A stretch of 26,596 bases of DNA from CAYRXE01 sp964428205 (GCA_964428205.1 CAYRXE010000009.1:1-26596), one strand, 5' to 3'; positions 1 to 7,688 are shown, counted from the first letter of the stretch. Made by a program: numbers and translations. Notes: a model not told the origin generated them from the letters alone.

Positions 1-1431
1 AAGGAAGGCGTGAGTGTGCAGCGCGAAAGCCGCACGCTTGCGACCATCACGTTCCAAAACTACTTCCGTATCTTCAAAAAGCTCTCCGGTATGACGGGTA
101 CCGCCAAGACCGAAGAAGAAGAGTTCGAGTCCATCTACCGTATTCGCACGATCGTCGTCCCGACGCACCGTTCCATGATTCGTAACGACAGAGCCGATGC
201 CGTGTACCGCACGGCCGAAGCCAAGTACCGCGCTGTCGCGCGCATTGCCAAAGAAAAGTACGCCAAGGGACAGCCGGTGCTCATTGGTACCACGAGCATC
301 GAGAAATCCGAGGTCATGGGTATCCTCCTTGAGGAAGCCAAGATCCCCCACCAGATCCTTAACGCGAAGCAGCACGAAAAAGAAGCAGAGATCATCGCCA
401 ATGCAGGTCAAAAAGGAACCGTGACCATCGCTACCAACATGGCGGGTCGTGGTACCGACATTAAACTCGGTGATGGCGTGCAGGAACTCGGCGGTCTCGT
501 GATCCTTGGTACAGAACGCCACGAAGCTCGCCGCATCGATAACCAGCTCCGTGGTCGTGCTGGACGTCAGGGTGACCCGGGAGAAAGTCAGTTCTTCGTT
601 TCCATGGAAGACGACCTCATGCGCATGTTCGGTGGAGATCGCCTTAAGGCCATGATGGAACGTTTGAATGTTCCAGTAGATGAGCCGCTCGAAAACGGCA
701 TCGTGTCTCGCAGCATCGAGAGCGCACAGAAGAAGGTGGAAGGACACAACTTCGACATTCGCCGTCACGTGCTCCAGTACGACGACGTGATGAACAAGCA
801 GCGCACGATCATCTACAAGCGCCGCCAAAAAGTGCTCGAGAAAATTGCCGAAGCAGCTAACCAGACCGAAGAAGCGGCTAGTAATCCTTGGCCTCTGCAT
901 GAGGAAATCCTGCAATCTATCCAAAACGATGTGGCTGCACTCGTGGCACTCCATACATCCGAAGACGACAGTGAGTTATGGAACCTCAACGAGATTGCCG
1001 AGGGCATGAGCGCCATGCACTTTGACTTCGCGAATCAAATTTCGAAGGAGCATCTCGCCAAAGTCACAGACCGCGACGAACTCACCGCAAAACTCCAGGA
1101 GCTTGCGAAGAAATTCTACGAAGAGAAGTGCAAAGTCTACGATGCCGACTCCGTTGCTCGTGCCGAGAGCATCATCACGCTCCGCGCGATCGACGCACAC
1201 TGGATGGACCACATCGATGATATGTCGCACTTGCGCGAGCAGGTGGCATTCTCCGGTTTGGCGCAGAGGGATCCCGTTATTGAGTACCAAGATCAAGGNN
1301 NNNNNNNNNNNNNNNNNNNNNNNNNNNNNNNNNNNNNNNNNNNNNNNNNNNNNNNNNNNNNNNNNNNNNNNNNNNNNNNNNNNNNNNNNNNNNNNNNNAA
1401 GTACAAGAAGTGTCACGGCTCTAACGAATAA
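1..1431 (+). CDS. secA: Protein translocase subunit SecA, C-terminal part (5' truncated by window edge, internal gap)
   Basis: ATPase motor that drives unfolded preproteins through SecYEG. The frame is open from base 1 (residues KEGVSVQRES), so the true start lies before the window. What is seen: the GMTGTAKTE segment, GTTSIEKSE, motif V (TNMAGRGTDI, about residue 145), motif VI with the arginine finger (QLRGRAGRQGDPG, about 182), then the helical scaffold (RRHVLQYDDVMNKQR) and the HWMDHIDDMSHLREQVAFSG region. 100 N follow. After the gap the frame ends KKYKKCHGSNE-type, i.e. the last part of the SEC-C zinc motif that binds SecB/ribosomes; the CxC half of that motif would lie in the gap. The in-frame match across the gap is partly luck, because 100 N is a placeholder length. 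Identity is certain; the number of missing residues is not. Confidence 0.97.
   Translation, partial: KEGVSVQRESRTLATITFQNYFRIFKKLSGMTGTAKTEEEEFESIYRIRTIVVPTHRSMIRNDRADAVYRTAEAKYRAVARIAKEKYAKGQPVLIGTTSIEKSEVMGILLEEAKIPHQILNAKQHEKEAEIIANAGQKGTVTIATNMAGRGTDIKLGDGVQELGGLVILGTERHEARRIDNQLRGRAGRQGDPGESQFFVSMEDDLMRMFGGDRLKAMMERLNVPVDEPLENGIVSRSIESAQKKVEGHNFDIRRHVLQYDDVMNKQRTIIYKRRQKVLEKIAEAANQTEEAASNPWPLHEEILQSIQNDVAALVALHTSEDDSELWNLNEIAEGMSAMHFDFANQISKEHLAKVTDRDELTAKLQELAKKFYEEKCKVYDADSVARAESIITLRAIDAHWMDHIDDMSHLREQVAFSGLAQRDPVIEYQDQXXXXXXXXXXXXXXXXXXXXXXXXXXXXXXXXXXKYKKCHGSNE
1299..1398. other. Assembly gap (100 N) inside secA
   Basis: Exactly 100 N, the usual placeholder for a scaffold join of unknown size. 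It replaces the SecA C-terminal linker and the first half of the zinc-binding tail. Confidence 0.99.
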
Positions 1432-1456
1432 GGAGCTTAAGAAACGAGGAGATGAA

Positions 1457-1482
1457 GAAATGAGGACTCTTTTCCTCACTTC
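1457..1482 (+). terminator. Possible weak terminator hairpin after secA
   Basis: GAAATGAGGA (1457-1466) pairs with TCCTCACTTC (1473-1482) with one A-C mismatch and a 6-nt loop. No clear T-run follows (only CTTAATTC), so termination is uncertain. It sits 26 nt after the secA stop and before the -10 box of the next gene. Confidence 0.35.
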
Positions 1483-1505
1483 CTTAATTCATCATTTCCG
1501 CATGA

Positions 1506-1511
1506 TAGAAT
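1506..1511 (+). promoter_or_regulatory. -10-like box for holB (TAGAAT), leaderless geometry
   Basis: TAGAAT lies 9 nt before the ATG at 1521. Transcription starting about 7-9 nt after this box would begin at or next to the start codon. No Shine-Dalgarno sequence lies between. Confidence 0.5.
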
Positions 1512-1520
1512 GCCTAACCC

Positions 1521-2483
1521 ATGTTCCCTGCTACGCACATTCTCGGCCACAAAGAACAGCAGCACGATCTCCTTCGAGACGTGGAAGCAGGCAACATTGC
1601 GCATGCGTATCTCTTCACCGGTCCATCGCACGTGGGCAAGTTCACGGTCGCCAAATGGTTTGCGTCCATGCTTTTGCTCGACGGCGTTCCGCACGATCAA
1701 TTAGATCATGTGAGTGCCGAGATCGAACGATTGTTGCATCCAGATATTCTTGTACTCGATCAGCTGTGGATGGAAGAAGTTAATGAAGATCTTGAGCATA
1801 TTGCCGAGTTCACGAATATTTCTCAGGAGCACCGTAAAAAGTCCAAAGCCAAGACCGACACCATCAGTATCGACGACATTCGTGCGCTCCAGGCTCGCTT
1901 GCACGATGTGCCGCGCAATACCTACCGCTGTTGTCTCATTCGTTCCGTGGAACGTATGCAAGAAGAAGCTGTGAATGCACTCCTTAAAATCATCGAAGAA
2001 CCGCCAGCGGGACTCATATTCTTACTTACCGCACATTCCGAGGATGCCGTCCCCCCTACCCTCCTCTCTCGCTCGAGGCGCATGGCCTTCAGCAGGCTCA
2101 GCCGCAAAGATTTATACCCGCTTGTTGCCGAGACATCCGCAGATGAGCAGCAGTTCCTCCTCCATCTTTCTCAAGGCGCACCGGGCATCATCGAAAAATT
2201 GAAGAATGATCCCGAGGCACTTCGTCAGGAGCAGACGCTCTCGAGTAAGGCGCTCACCTTTTGGAATGAGCAGTCACTCACGGGCCGCATGTCATCACTT
2301 TCTGTCCTCCACGAACGCGGTGGAGAGGCGGATCGTTTCTTGCTCCATCTTTGCTTGAGCCTTCGACAACTCCCGCGCGGTAAGCAGTTGCAGTCCATGC
2401 GACCGCTCCGAGACCTTCTTCGTGGCTTGGAGACCAACGTCTCAAGACCCTTGCTGTGTCATAAATTTGCGGTGAACCTGTAA
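1521..2483 (+). CDS. holB: DNA polymerase III clamp-loader subunit delta' (HolB/DnaX-like AAA+)
   Basis: 320 aa, the normal size for delta'. It belongs to the clamp loader that opens and places the sliding clamp on primed DNA. Seen: an intact Walker A GPSHVGKFT (residues 34-42), the family signature EAVNALLKIIEEPP (149-162), and the sensor/arginine-finger region LLSRSRR (181-187), where SRS replaces the usual SRC. The zinc-binding cysteine cluster found between Walker A and the helical lid of many clamp-loader subunits is absent (LDGVPHDQLDHVSAEI carries no Cys). The start ATG is supported by the -10-like TAGAAT nine bases upstream. It follows secA on the same strand after 89 nt. The intact P-loop leaves open that this subunit binds ATP, unlike E. 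coli delta'. Confidence 0.88.
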   Translation: MFPATHILGHKEQQHDLLRDVEAGNIAHAYLFTGPSHVGKFTVAKWFASMLLLDGVPHDQLDHVSAEIERLLHPDILVLDQLWMEEVNEDLEHIAEFTNISQEHRKKSKAKTDTISIDDIRALQARLHDVPRNTYRCCLIRSVERMQEEAVNALLKIIEEPPAGLIFLLTAHSEDAVPPTLLSRSRRMAFSRLSRKDLYPLVAETSADEQQFLLHLSQGAPGIIEKLKNDPEALRQEQTLSSKALTFWNEQSLTGRMSSLSVLHERGGEADRFLLHLCLSLRQLPRGKQLQSMRPLRDLLRGLETNVSRPLLCHKFAVNL

Positions 2484-2493
2484 TTCGGTGTGC

Positions 2494-2499
2494 TAGAGT
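2494..2499 (+). promoter_or_regulatory. -10-like box (TAGAGT) for the Ser-rich surface protein
   Basis: TAGAGT ends 7 nt before the ATG at 2507, only 10 nt after the holB stop. This favours the ATG at 2507 over the in-frame GTG at 2498, which would overlap the box. Confidence 0.45.
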
Positions 2500-2506
2500 G
2501 GCCTGC

Positions 2507-4189
2507 ATGCCCCTGAGGAAGTCGCTCCACGTCACCGTTATTGCCGTATTCCTCGGAGCTATTTTCGTGGCGATTTTGTGGCAGGGTGCACCTGGGTATC
2601 GATTGCAGGGAAATCTTTGTTTTAATATCGATAATGGAGATGGCGGTGCTGCACTCGCGAAGTGCTGCAAAGACAATCCGGGTGATGGAGGTTGTAAGGG
2701 ATTTCAAACGGGTGGAGATAATGGGTCAGGGCCGGCCCCAGCGCCCGCACCCGCACCTGCCCCAGGAGGGTCGGCTTCTTCCTGTTCTCAAACAGATCTC
2801 AGCTGCAGCTGCCCGCCGATTATTTGGTGTCTTTGGGGAGGCCCTATTTGCGGCCCGAATGGCACCTGGACGTGTCCCAATTGCCCCCCCAATGCTTCTT
2901 GTGGGCCAAATACATCCAGTGCCTCCAATGATCTTTCCAGTTCGTCATCTTCTACCGTCGCAGGCCCCGCGCCAGCGCCTGCCCCTGCTCCAGCACCCTC
3001 GGGCAGCAGTGTGTCGAGCGCTGCAAGTAGCGCAGGTTCCTCGGGAGGCGCTTCCAGCTCCTCAAGTTCCACGAATAACTTTTTCAGTTCAGGAGGAAGT
3101 TCGTCCAGTAGTAGCACGAACCCCGGGCCCGCTCCCGTTCCACCACAGTGTCCACGCACCGGATTCTGCGATGAAATTTGTACAGGGTCCTTCCCCAATG
3201 CAATGCAGTTTACGGTGCCGACCACACAAGGTCAGTGCTCTGCCGATGAATGTCAGCCCATTGGAGGAAGCTACATGAATCCCGTCATTATGACTCCCGA
3301 CGCATCGCTCTGGGATGGCGTCGCATCTTGTGTATTCTCTGCAGAAATCACTCCACCCACCTGCGTACCGCCTGGGACCGTTGGAGATAAGTGGGTGTTG
3401 AAGATCTACGAAGATCCGCAGGATCCCGAAAACTTCCATGGCTTCTACTACTCTGATTTATCCCTCCAAGGGATTGGCCACTTCCGTGGGCGTTCTCCAT
3501 GGAGGTGTGATGCTGCCAACCTCATGAGTGGAGGCAGTACCACGGAGTACCCTGCCGAACCGGTCTGTTCCTTTAACCAAGTTGGTGCATTTGATATTGG
3601 TGTCGCAGCATACGACAACTGGTGCTTGAGTTCTTCCAGCACATCGTCCAGTTCGAGCACGACTTCATCCAATCAATCCTCCATCGGCGCATCTAGCGCA
3701 GCTTCATCGACTGCCAATAGCGGCGCTTCCTCCAGTCGGTCGTCTTCCTCCTCGTCCATTACAACGTCTTCTTGTGATCCTCTCATCTGTTTCTTGGGAG
3801 GTACGGCAAACTGCCTTGCTCAAGGATTTACCACCTGTTCGATCAACCCGCTCAACTCTCCGCTGTGTCACTCGTGTTCCGGNNNNNNNNNNNNNNNNNN
3901 NNNNNNNNNNNNNNNNNNNNNNNNNNNNNNNNNNNNNNNNNNNNNNNNNNNNNNNNNNNNNNNNNNNNNNNNNNNNNNNNNNAATCTCACACCAGGTCAT
4001 CAGTCGGCTTCGTACGAACTTCCGTTGCTCCCCGTGCGTTTATCTTCGGATACCTCTGCCGATCTCACGCGCCTTTCTACGTCTCGTGCTCCGGTAGCTC
4101 AAACAGGTCCCGAGGCACTCTTGGCAATCGCCATGGGAGCAGGTTTTGGTTGGAGTGTTATGCGTAAGCGAAAAACAAGTTCCAAGTAG
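2507..4189 (+). CDS. Secreted or surface-anchored Ser-rich, Pro-Ala-repeat, Cys-rich protein (internal gap)
   Basis: About 560 codons including 100 N. The N-terminus (MPLRKS then about 20 hydrophobic residues) is a signal peptide or signal anchor. The rest alternates small Cys-rich modules with low-complexity linkers: (PA)n repeats at about 2729-2765 and 2962-3000, and poly-Ser blocks at about 2930-2955, 3045-3120, 3630-3700 and 3720-3770. A Cys/Trp-containing globular part lies at 3145-3630. Two Cys-rich modules of similar form, one at about 2785-2915 (CSCPPIIWCLWGG, CPNCPP) and one at about 3770-3880 (CDPLICFLGG, CHSC), may be duplicated domains. The C-terminus has a hydrophobic stretch (LLAIAMGAGFGWSVM) then a basic tail RKRK, i.e. 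a membrane anchor with a cytoplasmic tail. Likely an exported cell-surface stalk or adhesin-like protein; no known domain recognised. The frame continuity over the gap cannot be verified. Confidence 0.75.
   Translation: MPLRKSLHVTVIAVFLGAIFVAILWQGAPGYRLQGNLCFNIDNGDGGAALAKCCKDNPGDGGCKGFQTGGDNGSGPAPAPAPAPAPGGSASSCSQTDLSCSCPPIIWCLWGGPICGPNGTWTCPNCPPNASCGPNTSSASNDLSSSSSSTVAGPAPAPAPAPAPSGSSVSSAASSAGSSGGASSSSSSTNNFFSSGGSSSSSSTNPGPAPVPPQCPRTGFCDEICTGSFPNAMQFTVPTTQGQCSADECQPIGGSYMNPVIMTPDASLWDGVASCVFSAEITPPTCVPPGTVGDKWVLKIYEDPQDPENFHGFYYSDLSLQGIGHFRGRSPWRCDAANLMSGGSTTEYPAEPVCSFNQVGAFDIGVAAYDNWCLSSSSTSSSSSTTSSNQSSIGASSAASSTANSGASSSRSSSSSSITTSSCDPLICFLGGTANCLAQGFTTCSINPLNSPLCHSCSXXXXXXXXXXXXXXXXXXXXXXXXXXXXXXXXXXNLTPGHQSASYELPLLPVRLSSDTSADLTRLSTSRAPVAQTGPEALLAIAMGAGFGWSVMRKRKTSSK
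3883..3982. other. Assembly gap (100 N) inside the Ser-rich protein gene
   Basis: Exactly 100 N following the second Cys-rich module. Low-complexity Ser or Pro-Ala coding DNA is a likely cause of the assembly break; the missing length is unknown. Confidence 0.99.
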
Positions 4190-4264
4190 CCAGGTAAGGC
4201 TTTCTTTTGCAGTGGAACCTTGAACTTGGTACTTGGCACCCCTTCAAATGGGCGCTAATCTAGC

Positions 4265-5047
4265 TTGCGCCTCAAATTACCCGTGCTGTATCTCTTTGTA
4301 CTCGTCGGCTCACTTTTTGGCATTTGTGCACTCTTCGGTGCGCGCATGCTCCTTCGCACACGCGCCGTGCGCCGTTTTGTGCGCGGCGTAAAGCAACGGT
4401 TTGATGATGTTGAAGGTCGTGGAGTGGTTCTTGTCGAAGAGACGGTCCTCGAAAAGCCACGCAAGAGTCCTCGTGCATCCGCCATCGAGTTGCAACAGGT
4501 GCGTTCGCTCGCACGCATGGCAGAAAAAGCTCTGCTCCAGGAGAAGTACGAAGAAGCCGAGCGTCTCTTTATTCAGGCACTCACTATTCAACCAAGCGCC
4601 TTGGACATCCAAGCGCAACTTGCAAAGCTCTACCTCACCACAGAGCGCGAAACCAAAGCAGAGGCTCTGTACCGCGAACTCATTGGCAAGCGTGATGATG
4701 TCACCTTTTACAGCAATCTCGGTCTTGCTTACTACAGGCAGGGCAAATTTGTAGATGCTTGCCAGGCATACCAAGAAGCACTTAACCGCGATCCGCAAAC
4801 ACCCGAGCGCAGTGCCGCGTTGGGTCGTGCGTGTATTGCTGCTCAGAGATTCGAAGAGGCCGCTCCCCTGCTCGAAAAAGCAACGCAGCGCCTCGCCCGC
4901 GATACCGCATTACTCTCTCTTCTTGCTGACTGTTACTTGCAGCTTGGCATGAAGGATAAAGCTGAGGACGCCTACCGGCGCATCAACAAGATCGAGCCCT
5001 ATAACGAGGAGGTAAAATCGAAGTTGGTATCCTTGGCTCAAGCTTAG
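4265..5047 (+). CDS. Membrane-anchored TPR-repeat protein
   Basis: 260 aa if the TTG at 4265 is the start. An N-terminal transmembrane helix (about residues 6-29, LPVLYLFVLVGSLFGICALF) is followed by a basic stretch (RTRAVRRFVRGVKQR), then a short linker and at least four tetratricopeptide units from about residue 84 to the end (for example EKYEEAERLFIQALTIQP, SNLGLAYYRQGKFVDACQAY, LLADCYLQLGMKDKAEDAYRR). The basic flank predicts the TPR domain in the cytoplasm. TPR arrays are protein-binding scaffolds; the partner is unknown. The next in-frame start (GTG 4283) would cut into the membrane helix, so TTG is preferred, but no Shine-Dalgarno supports it. A TAATCT hexamer lies at 4256-4261, only 3 nt away. 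Confidence 0.82.
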   Translation: MRLKLPVLYLFVLVGSLFGICALFGARMLLRTRAVRRFVRGVKQRFDDVEGRGVVLVEETVLEKPRKSPRASAIELQQVRSLARMAEKALLQEKYEEAERLFIQALTIQPSALDIQAQLAKLYLTTERETKAEALYRELIGKRDDVTFYSNLGLAYYRQGKFVDACQAYQEALNRDPQTPERSAALGRACIAAQRFEEAAPLLEKATQRLARDTALLSLLADCYLQLGMKDKAEDAYRRINKIEPYNEEVKSKLVSLAQA

Positions 5048-5073
5048 GAACCTCTGTATTCCTCGTCTACCGC

Positions 5074-5355
5074 ATGGCAAAGGTGACCTTCATCATAGGC
5101 AGTCAGACAAAGACCGTCGAAGCACCCGACGGCCAGACGCTGTTGCAGATCGCGCTCGATGCAGGCATCCCTGTGGAACATGCCTGCGGAGGCAACGGGT
5201 TTTGCACGACGTGCATGTGCACGGTGAAGGAAGGGATGGATGCGTTGAATGCTCGTAATGATCGCGAAGAGAACATGGGCATCACCAATGATCCTTATCG
5301 TTTGAGTTGCCAAGCACGTGCGAGTGGAGAGGTCACCGTCGAACTCAGCGAATGA
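5074..5355 (+). CDS. [2Fe-2S] ferredoxin, plant/adrenodoxin-type fold
   Basis: 93 aa. Cluster ligands are visible as C38, C44, C47 (ACGGNGFCTTCMC, the C-x5-C-x2-C spacing) and C79 (RLSCQA). An extra Cys at 49 is also present. Electron carrier; next to sufC it may supply reducing power to Fe-S cluster assembly or be an early client, which is inference from position. The stop codon overlaps the sufC start as ATGA (5352-5355), so the two are translationally coupled. It begins 26 nt after the TPR gene. No Shine-Dalgarno; TATTCC at 5057-5062 is a weak -10 candidate. Confidence 0.92.
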   Translation: MAKVTFIIGSQTKTVEAPDGQTLLQIALDAGIPVEHACGGNGFCTTCMCTVKEGMDALNARNDREENMGITNDPYRLSCQARASGEVTVELSE

Positions 5356-6113
5356 GTCCCCTACTTTCTGTTCACGGCATCACCATCTCTGTCGAAGATA
5401 CGGAGGTTGTTCACGGTCTCGATCTCACCATCAATCCTGGCGAGATTCACGCGATCATGGGTCCCAATGGCTCCGGTAAATCGACGCTCGTGAATACCCT
5501 TATGGGTCATCCAAAGTATCAAGTTCTGGGCGGATCCGTGCAGTTTAAGACCCAAGATCTTCTGGCCTTGGAGCCGGCAGACCGCGCCAAGGCGGGGCTC
5601 TTCCTTGCATTCCAGTATCCCAAAGAAATTGCAGGAGTGTCTCTCCGTAGCTTCCTCTTTGCAGCCTATAAGTCTCAGATGACAGCGAGGGATCCGAACC
5701 TCAAAAGTATTTCGCCCGTGAAGTTCCAGAAACTTCTCGAAGAGCACATGGCGAAACTCGGGATGGACCCGGCGTTTGCCGAGCGCTCTCTTAATCAGGG
5801 ATTCAGTGGAGGAGAAAAGAAGAAAGCCGAAGTTCTCCAGATGTCGGTGCTCTCCCCTTCTCTCGCACTGCTCGACGAAACAGATTCCGGCTTGGACATC
5901 GATGCGCTCAAAGTCGTTGCCGAAGGCGTGAATCGTCTTCGCTCTCCAGAGTTCAGCGCCATCATCGTCACGCACTACGCTCGCTTGCTCGAGTACATCA
6001 CCCCGGACTTCGTGCATGTGATGATCAAAGGAAAAATTGTGGATAGTGGCGGTAAGGAACTGGCACAGAAGCTCGAAAAAGAGGGGTATGTGCCGTATGG
6101 CATCAAAGAATAA
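5352..6113 (+). CDS. sufC: Fe-S cluster assembly ATPase SufC
   Basis: 253 aa, typical for SufC, the ABC-type ATPase that powers the SufB scaffold. Walker A GPNGSGKST (37-45), Q-loop FQYP (87-90), signature FSGGEKKKAE (151-160), Walker B LALLDE (171-176) followed by the SufC-specific TDSGLDIDALK, and H-loop HY (208-209). The start is the ATG of the ATGA overlap with ferredoxin; an upstream in-frame ATG at 5307 would lie inside the ferredoxin gene and adds residues unlike SufC. Its partner SufB is 2.1 kb downstream on the same strand, with three unrelated genes between. Confidence 0.96.
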   Translation: MSPLLSVHGITISVEDTEVVHGLDLTINPGEIHAIMGPNGSGKSTLVNTLMGHPKYQVLGGSVQFKTQDLLALEPADRAKAGLFLAFQYPKEIAGVSLRSFLFAAYKSQMTARDPNLKSISPVKFQKLLEEHMAKLGMDPAFAERSLNQGFSGGEKKKAEVLQMSVLSPSLALLDETDSGLDIDALKVVAEGVNRLRSPEFSAIIVTHYARLLEYITPDFVHVMIKGKIVDSGGKELAQKLEKEGYVPYGIKE

Positions 6114-6114
6114 G

Positions 6115-6141
6115 GTTGCGGGTGAGCGCTCAGAGGGCAAC
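6115..6141 (+). terminator. Possible terminator hairpin after sufC
   Basis: GTTGC (6115-6119) pairs with GCAAC (6137-6141), and an inner GAGCGCTC palindrome (6124-6131) may fold too. ATCTTTTG follows. The stem is short and the T-run weak. Confidence 0.3.
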
Positions 6142-6149
6142 ATCTTTTG

Positions 6150-6200
6150 TTGTTACCTTTCGGTTCTTCGTGCGTAATACATGGTAACAAGACCTATAAT
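6150..6200 (+). promoter_or_regulatory. Promoter region of the SIMPL gene with flanking inverted repeat
   Basis: TATAAT at 6195-6200 is a perfect -10 box, 21 nt before the ATG at 6222. Just upstream, TTGTTACC (6150-6157) and GGTAACAA (6183-6190) form a perfect 8-bp inverted repeat with a 25-nt spacer that spans the expected -35 position. It could be an operator. No good -35 hexamer is seen. Confidence 0.5.
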
Positions 6201-6221
6201 CTCCTCATTCCCCCTTCTCGT

Positions 6222-6953
6222 ATGACCGATTCCAAAATTATTTCTACCGCTCTCATCGCTGCCGTGGTGGTGGGTGGAGGTTTCTACGTCTACGGCAAAA
6301 AGATCGACAAGCGCACACAAGCTCCTGCCAGTATTACCGTAACTGGTGATGCGAAAGTGTCTGCCATGCCCGACATTGGTATGTTGAGCTTTGGTGTGAC
6401 CACCGGTCGCATGCCAACAGCGAAGGCTGCTCTCGATTCGCTCAGCACACGCATGAATGCCATTTTGGCTGCGGTGAAGAATGCCGGAATCCCCGAGAAG
6501 GACATTACAACCGAGCAGTTCTACATGAACCCTGCGTACGACTGGTCCGATGGTCGTCAGACGCTCCGTGGATACGAAGCAACACAGTCTCTCCGCGTAA
6601 AAGTTCGCGACCTCGATAAGGTTGGCGACATTCTCTCTGTTGCAACAGCCGCTGGTGCAAACCAAGCCGGTAACGTCGACTTCACGATCGATAACCCAGA
6701 TGCCGTTCGCGCTCAGGCTCGTGGCGAAGCCATTGCTGATGCAAAGGCGAAGGCAAAGGTGCTCGCAGATCAGTTGGGCCTAAGCCTCGGCCGAGTGCTC
6801 AGCTTTAGCGAAGGCGGTGGCTACTACCCACCGGTCATGTATGCCCGCGATGCCATGAGCATGGGCGGTGCAGAAAATCAGGCAAAAGTAGACATCCCTG
6901 TGGGTGAACAGGATGTGAATATGCAGGTCAGCATTACGTACGAACTTGAGTAA
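6222..6953 (+). CDS. SIMPL-domain (DUF541) protein, membrane-anchored, exported
   Basis: 243 aa. One N-terminal hydrophobic helix (residues 6-23, ISTALIAAVVVGGGFYVYG) then a SIMPL domain starting ASITVTGDAKVSAMPDIGMLSFGV and including the family features SLSTRMNAILAAVKNAGI, the EQFYMNPAYDW segment and the AIADAKAKAKVLADQLGLSLGRV helix, ending VNMQVSITYEL. SIMPL proteins are mostly envelope proteins of poorly known role, some linked to oxidative stress. The start at 6222 is chosen because it follows the TATAAT box at 6195; an earlier in-frame start at 6147 would precede the promoter and adds non-conserved sequence. A strong terminator follows, so it is probably monocistronic. Confidence 0.9.
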   Translation: MTDSKIISTALIAAVVVGGGFYVYGKKIDKRTQAPASITVTGDAKVSAMPDIGMLSFGVTTGRMPTAKAALDSLSTRMNAILAAVKNAGIPEKDITTEQFYMNPAYDWSDGRQTLRGYEATQSLRVKVRDLDKVGDILSVATAAGANQAGNVDFTIDNPDAVRAQARGEAIADAKAKAKVLADQLGLSLGRVLSFSEGGGYYPPVMYARDAMSMGGAENQAKVDIPVGEQDVNMQVSITYELE

Positions 6954-6969
6954 TCATCAAAATTGAAAG

Positions 6970-6997
6970 GCGCTCCTGGCAACAGGGGCGCTTTTTT
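6970..6997 (+). terminator. Intrinsic terminator after the SIMPL gene
   Basis: GCGCTCCTG (6970-6978), GCAA tetraloop, CAGGGGCGC (6983-6991; one G-T pair), then six T (6992-6997). A textbook rho-independent terminator. It ends inside the 3' end of the convergent membrane protein gene. Confidence 0.93.
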
Positions 6998-7556
6998 AGA
7001 CCACTGCGCGGCTCGCCATGATGATCAGCCAAATACCAAAGGCATTCACGACGTAACAGAAGAGCACGAATTTACGGGGCTGTACGTCGTGCGAAGCAGA
7101 GAGCATCGACACGCCAAGTTCATCGGGTAATGGTGATGCAATCACGAGTCCAGCTACAGAAAGGAGGATGTACTCGCGCAGTGTTTGCGAGATGGATTCA
7201 TGATGCAGTTTTGAGCGCAGCCATCTTCCTGCCTTGCTGTCGCGTAATTTCTGGATCTCATCTTCCACCGAGAATCTGAGGAATGTGAACAGGAAAGCAT
7301 CTGCAAAGAGTGCACCCATGGCTGCAACCGGCACGGCAACGAGTGGATCGACATACGGTGCCATCTCAATGAGAGCGGCCAAGCCGAATGCTGCGGTAAA
7401 ACTGATGCTCATGAAGAACCCGGCAACGAACAGAGACATGATGTCGCCGTTGCCACGCAGGTGATCGAGCCAGTCGAAGTACCCAAGTTTGAGTAACATG
7501 AATGCGACGACGAATGTCGCACAGATGAATATGAGTTTTGGGTATTCTCGATGCAT
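6996..7556 (-). CDS. Polytopic inner-membrane protein of unknown function
   Basis: 186 aa from the ATG at 7556 (a TTG one codon earlier is possible). Hydrophobic segments at about residues 8-23, 40-62, 68-95, 130-147 and 163-183 predict four to five membrane helices. A charged middle segment (SVEDEIQKLRDSKAGRWLRSKLHHES) precedes the motif ASPLPDELGVSMLSAS. The glycine-rich GALFADAFLFTFLRF segment followed by a charged linker recalls DedA/VTT or small multidrug-export proteins, but the resemblance is too loose to name it. The promoter CTGACA-17-TATACT ends 6 nt before the ATG, so the mRNA may be leaderless. It converges with the SIMPL gene. Confidence 0.75.
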   Translation of the reverse strand: MHREYPKLIFICATFVVAFMLLKLGYFDWLDHLRGNGDIMSLFVAGFFMSISFTAAFGLAALIEMAPYVDPLVAVPVAAMGALFADAFLFTFLRFSVEDEIQKLRDSKAGRWLRSKLHHESISQTLREYILLSVAGLVIASPLPDELGVSMLSASHDVQPRKFVLFCYVVNAFGIWLIIMASRAVV

Positions 7557-7562
7557 CAAGAC

Positions 7563-7591
7563 AGTATAGCAGATTTTGGCTTCCCTGTCAG
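7563..7591 (-). promoter_or_regulatory. Promoter of the membrane protein gene (CTGACA-17-TATACT)
   Basis: On the minus strand, CTGACA (7586-7591), 17-bp spacer, TATACT (7563-7568), then 6 nt to the ATG at 7556. Near-consensus sigma70-type hexamers with ideal spacing. Confidence 0.7.
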
Positions 7592-7688
7592 CCGTTCTGA
7601 GAGGTTAAAGAACGGGCTTTTCATCAGTACATTCAGTAAATCATGGGTCTTTCTTAGGAGTTCCTTGAGAAGGGACTCTTACTTTTTT
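7592..7688 (+). terminator. Tandem hairpins with T-runs ahead of the GIY-YIG gene
   Basis: Hairpin 1: CCGTTCT (7592-7598) with AGAACGG (7609-7615), followed by GCTTTTC. Hairpin 2: AGGAGTTCCTT (7656-7666), loop GAG, AAGGGACTCTT (7670-7680; two G-T pairs), then AC and six T (7683-7688). Hairpin 2 has intrinsic-terminator form on the plus strand, yet no plus-strand gene ends just upstream. It is either an attenuator-like leader of the GIY-YIG gene or the end of a short untranslated transcript. Confidence 0.5.

Noticed and set aside
2498..2506. GTG at 2498 as start of the Ser-rich protein
   Set aside because: It overlaps the TAGAGT box; the ATG at 2507 gives a good signal sequence at leaderless spacing.
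4200..4240. Possible structured element around the CTTGAACTTGGTACTTGG words before the TPR gene
   Set aside because: The sequence is heptamer-like and repetitive but no convincing stem or terminator could be drawn.
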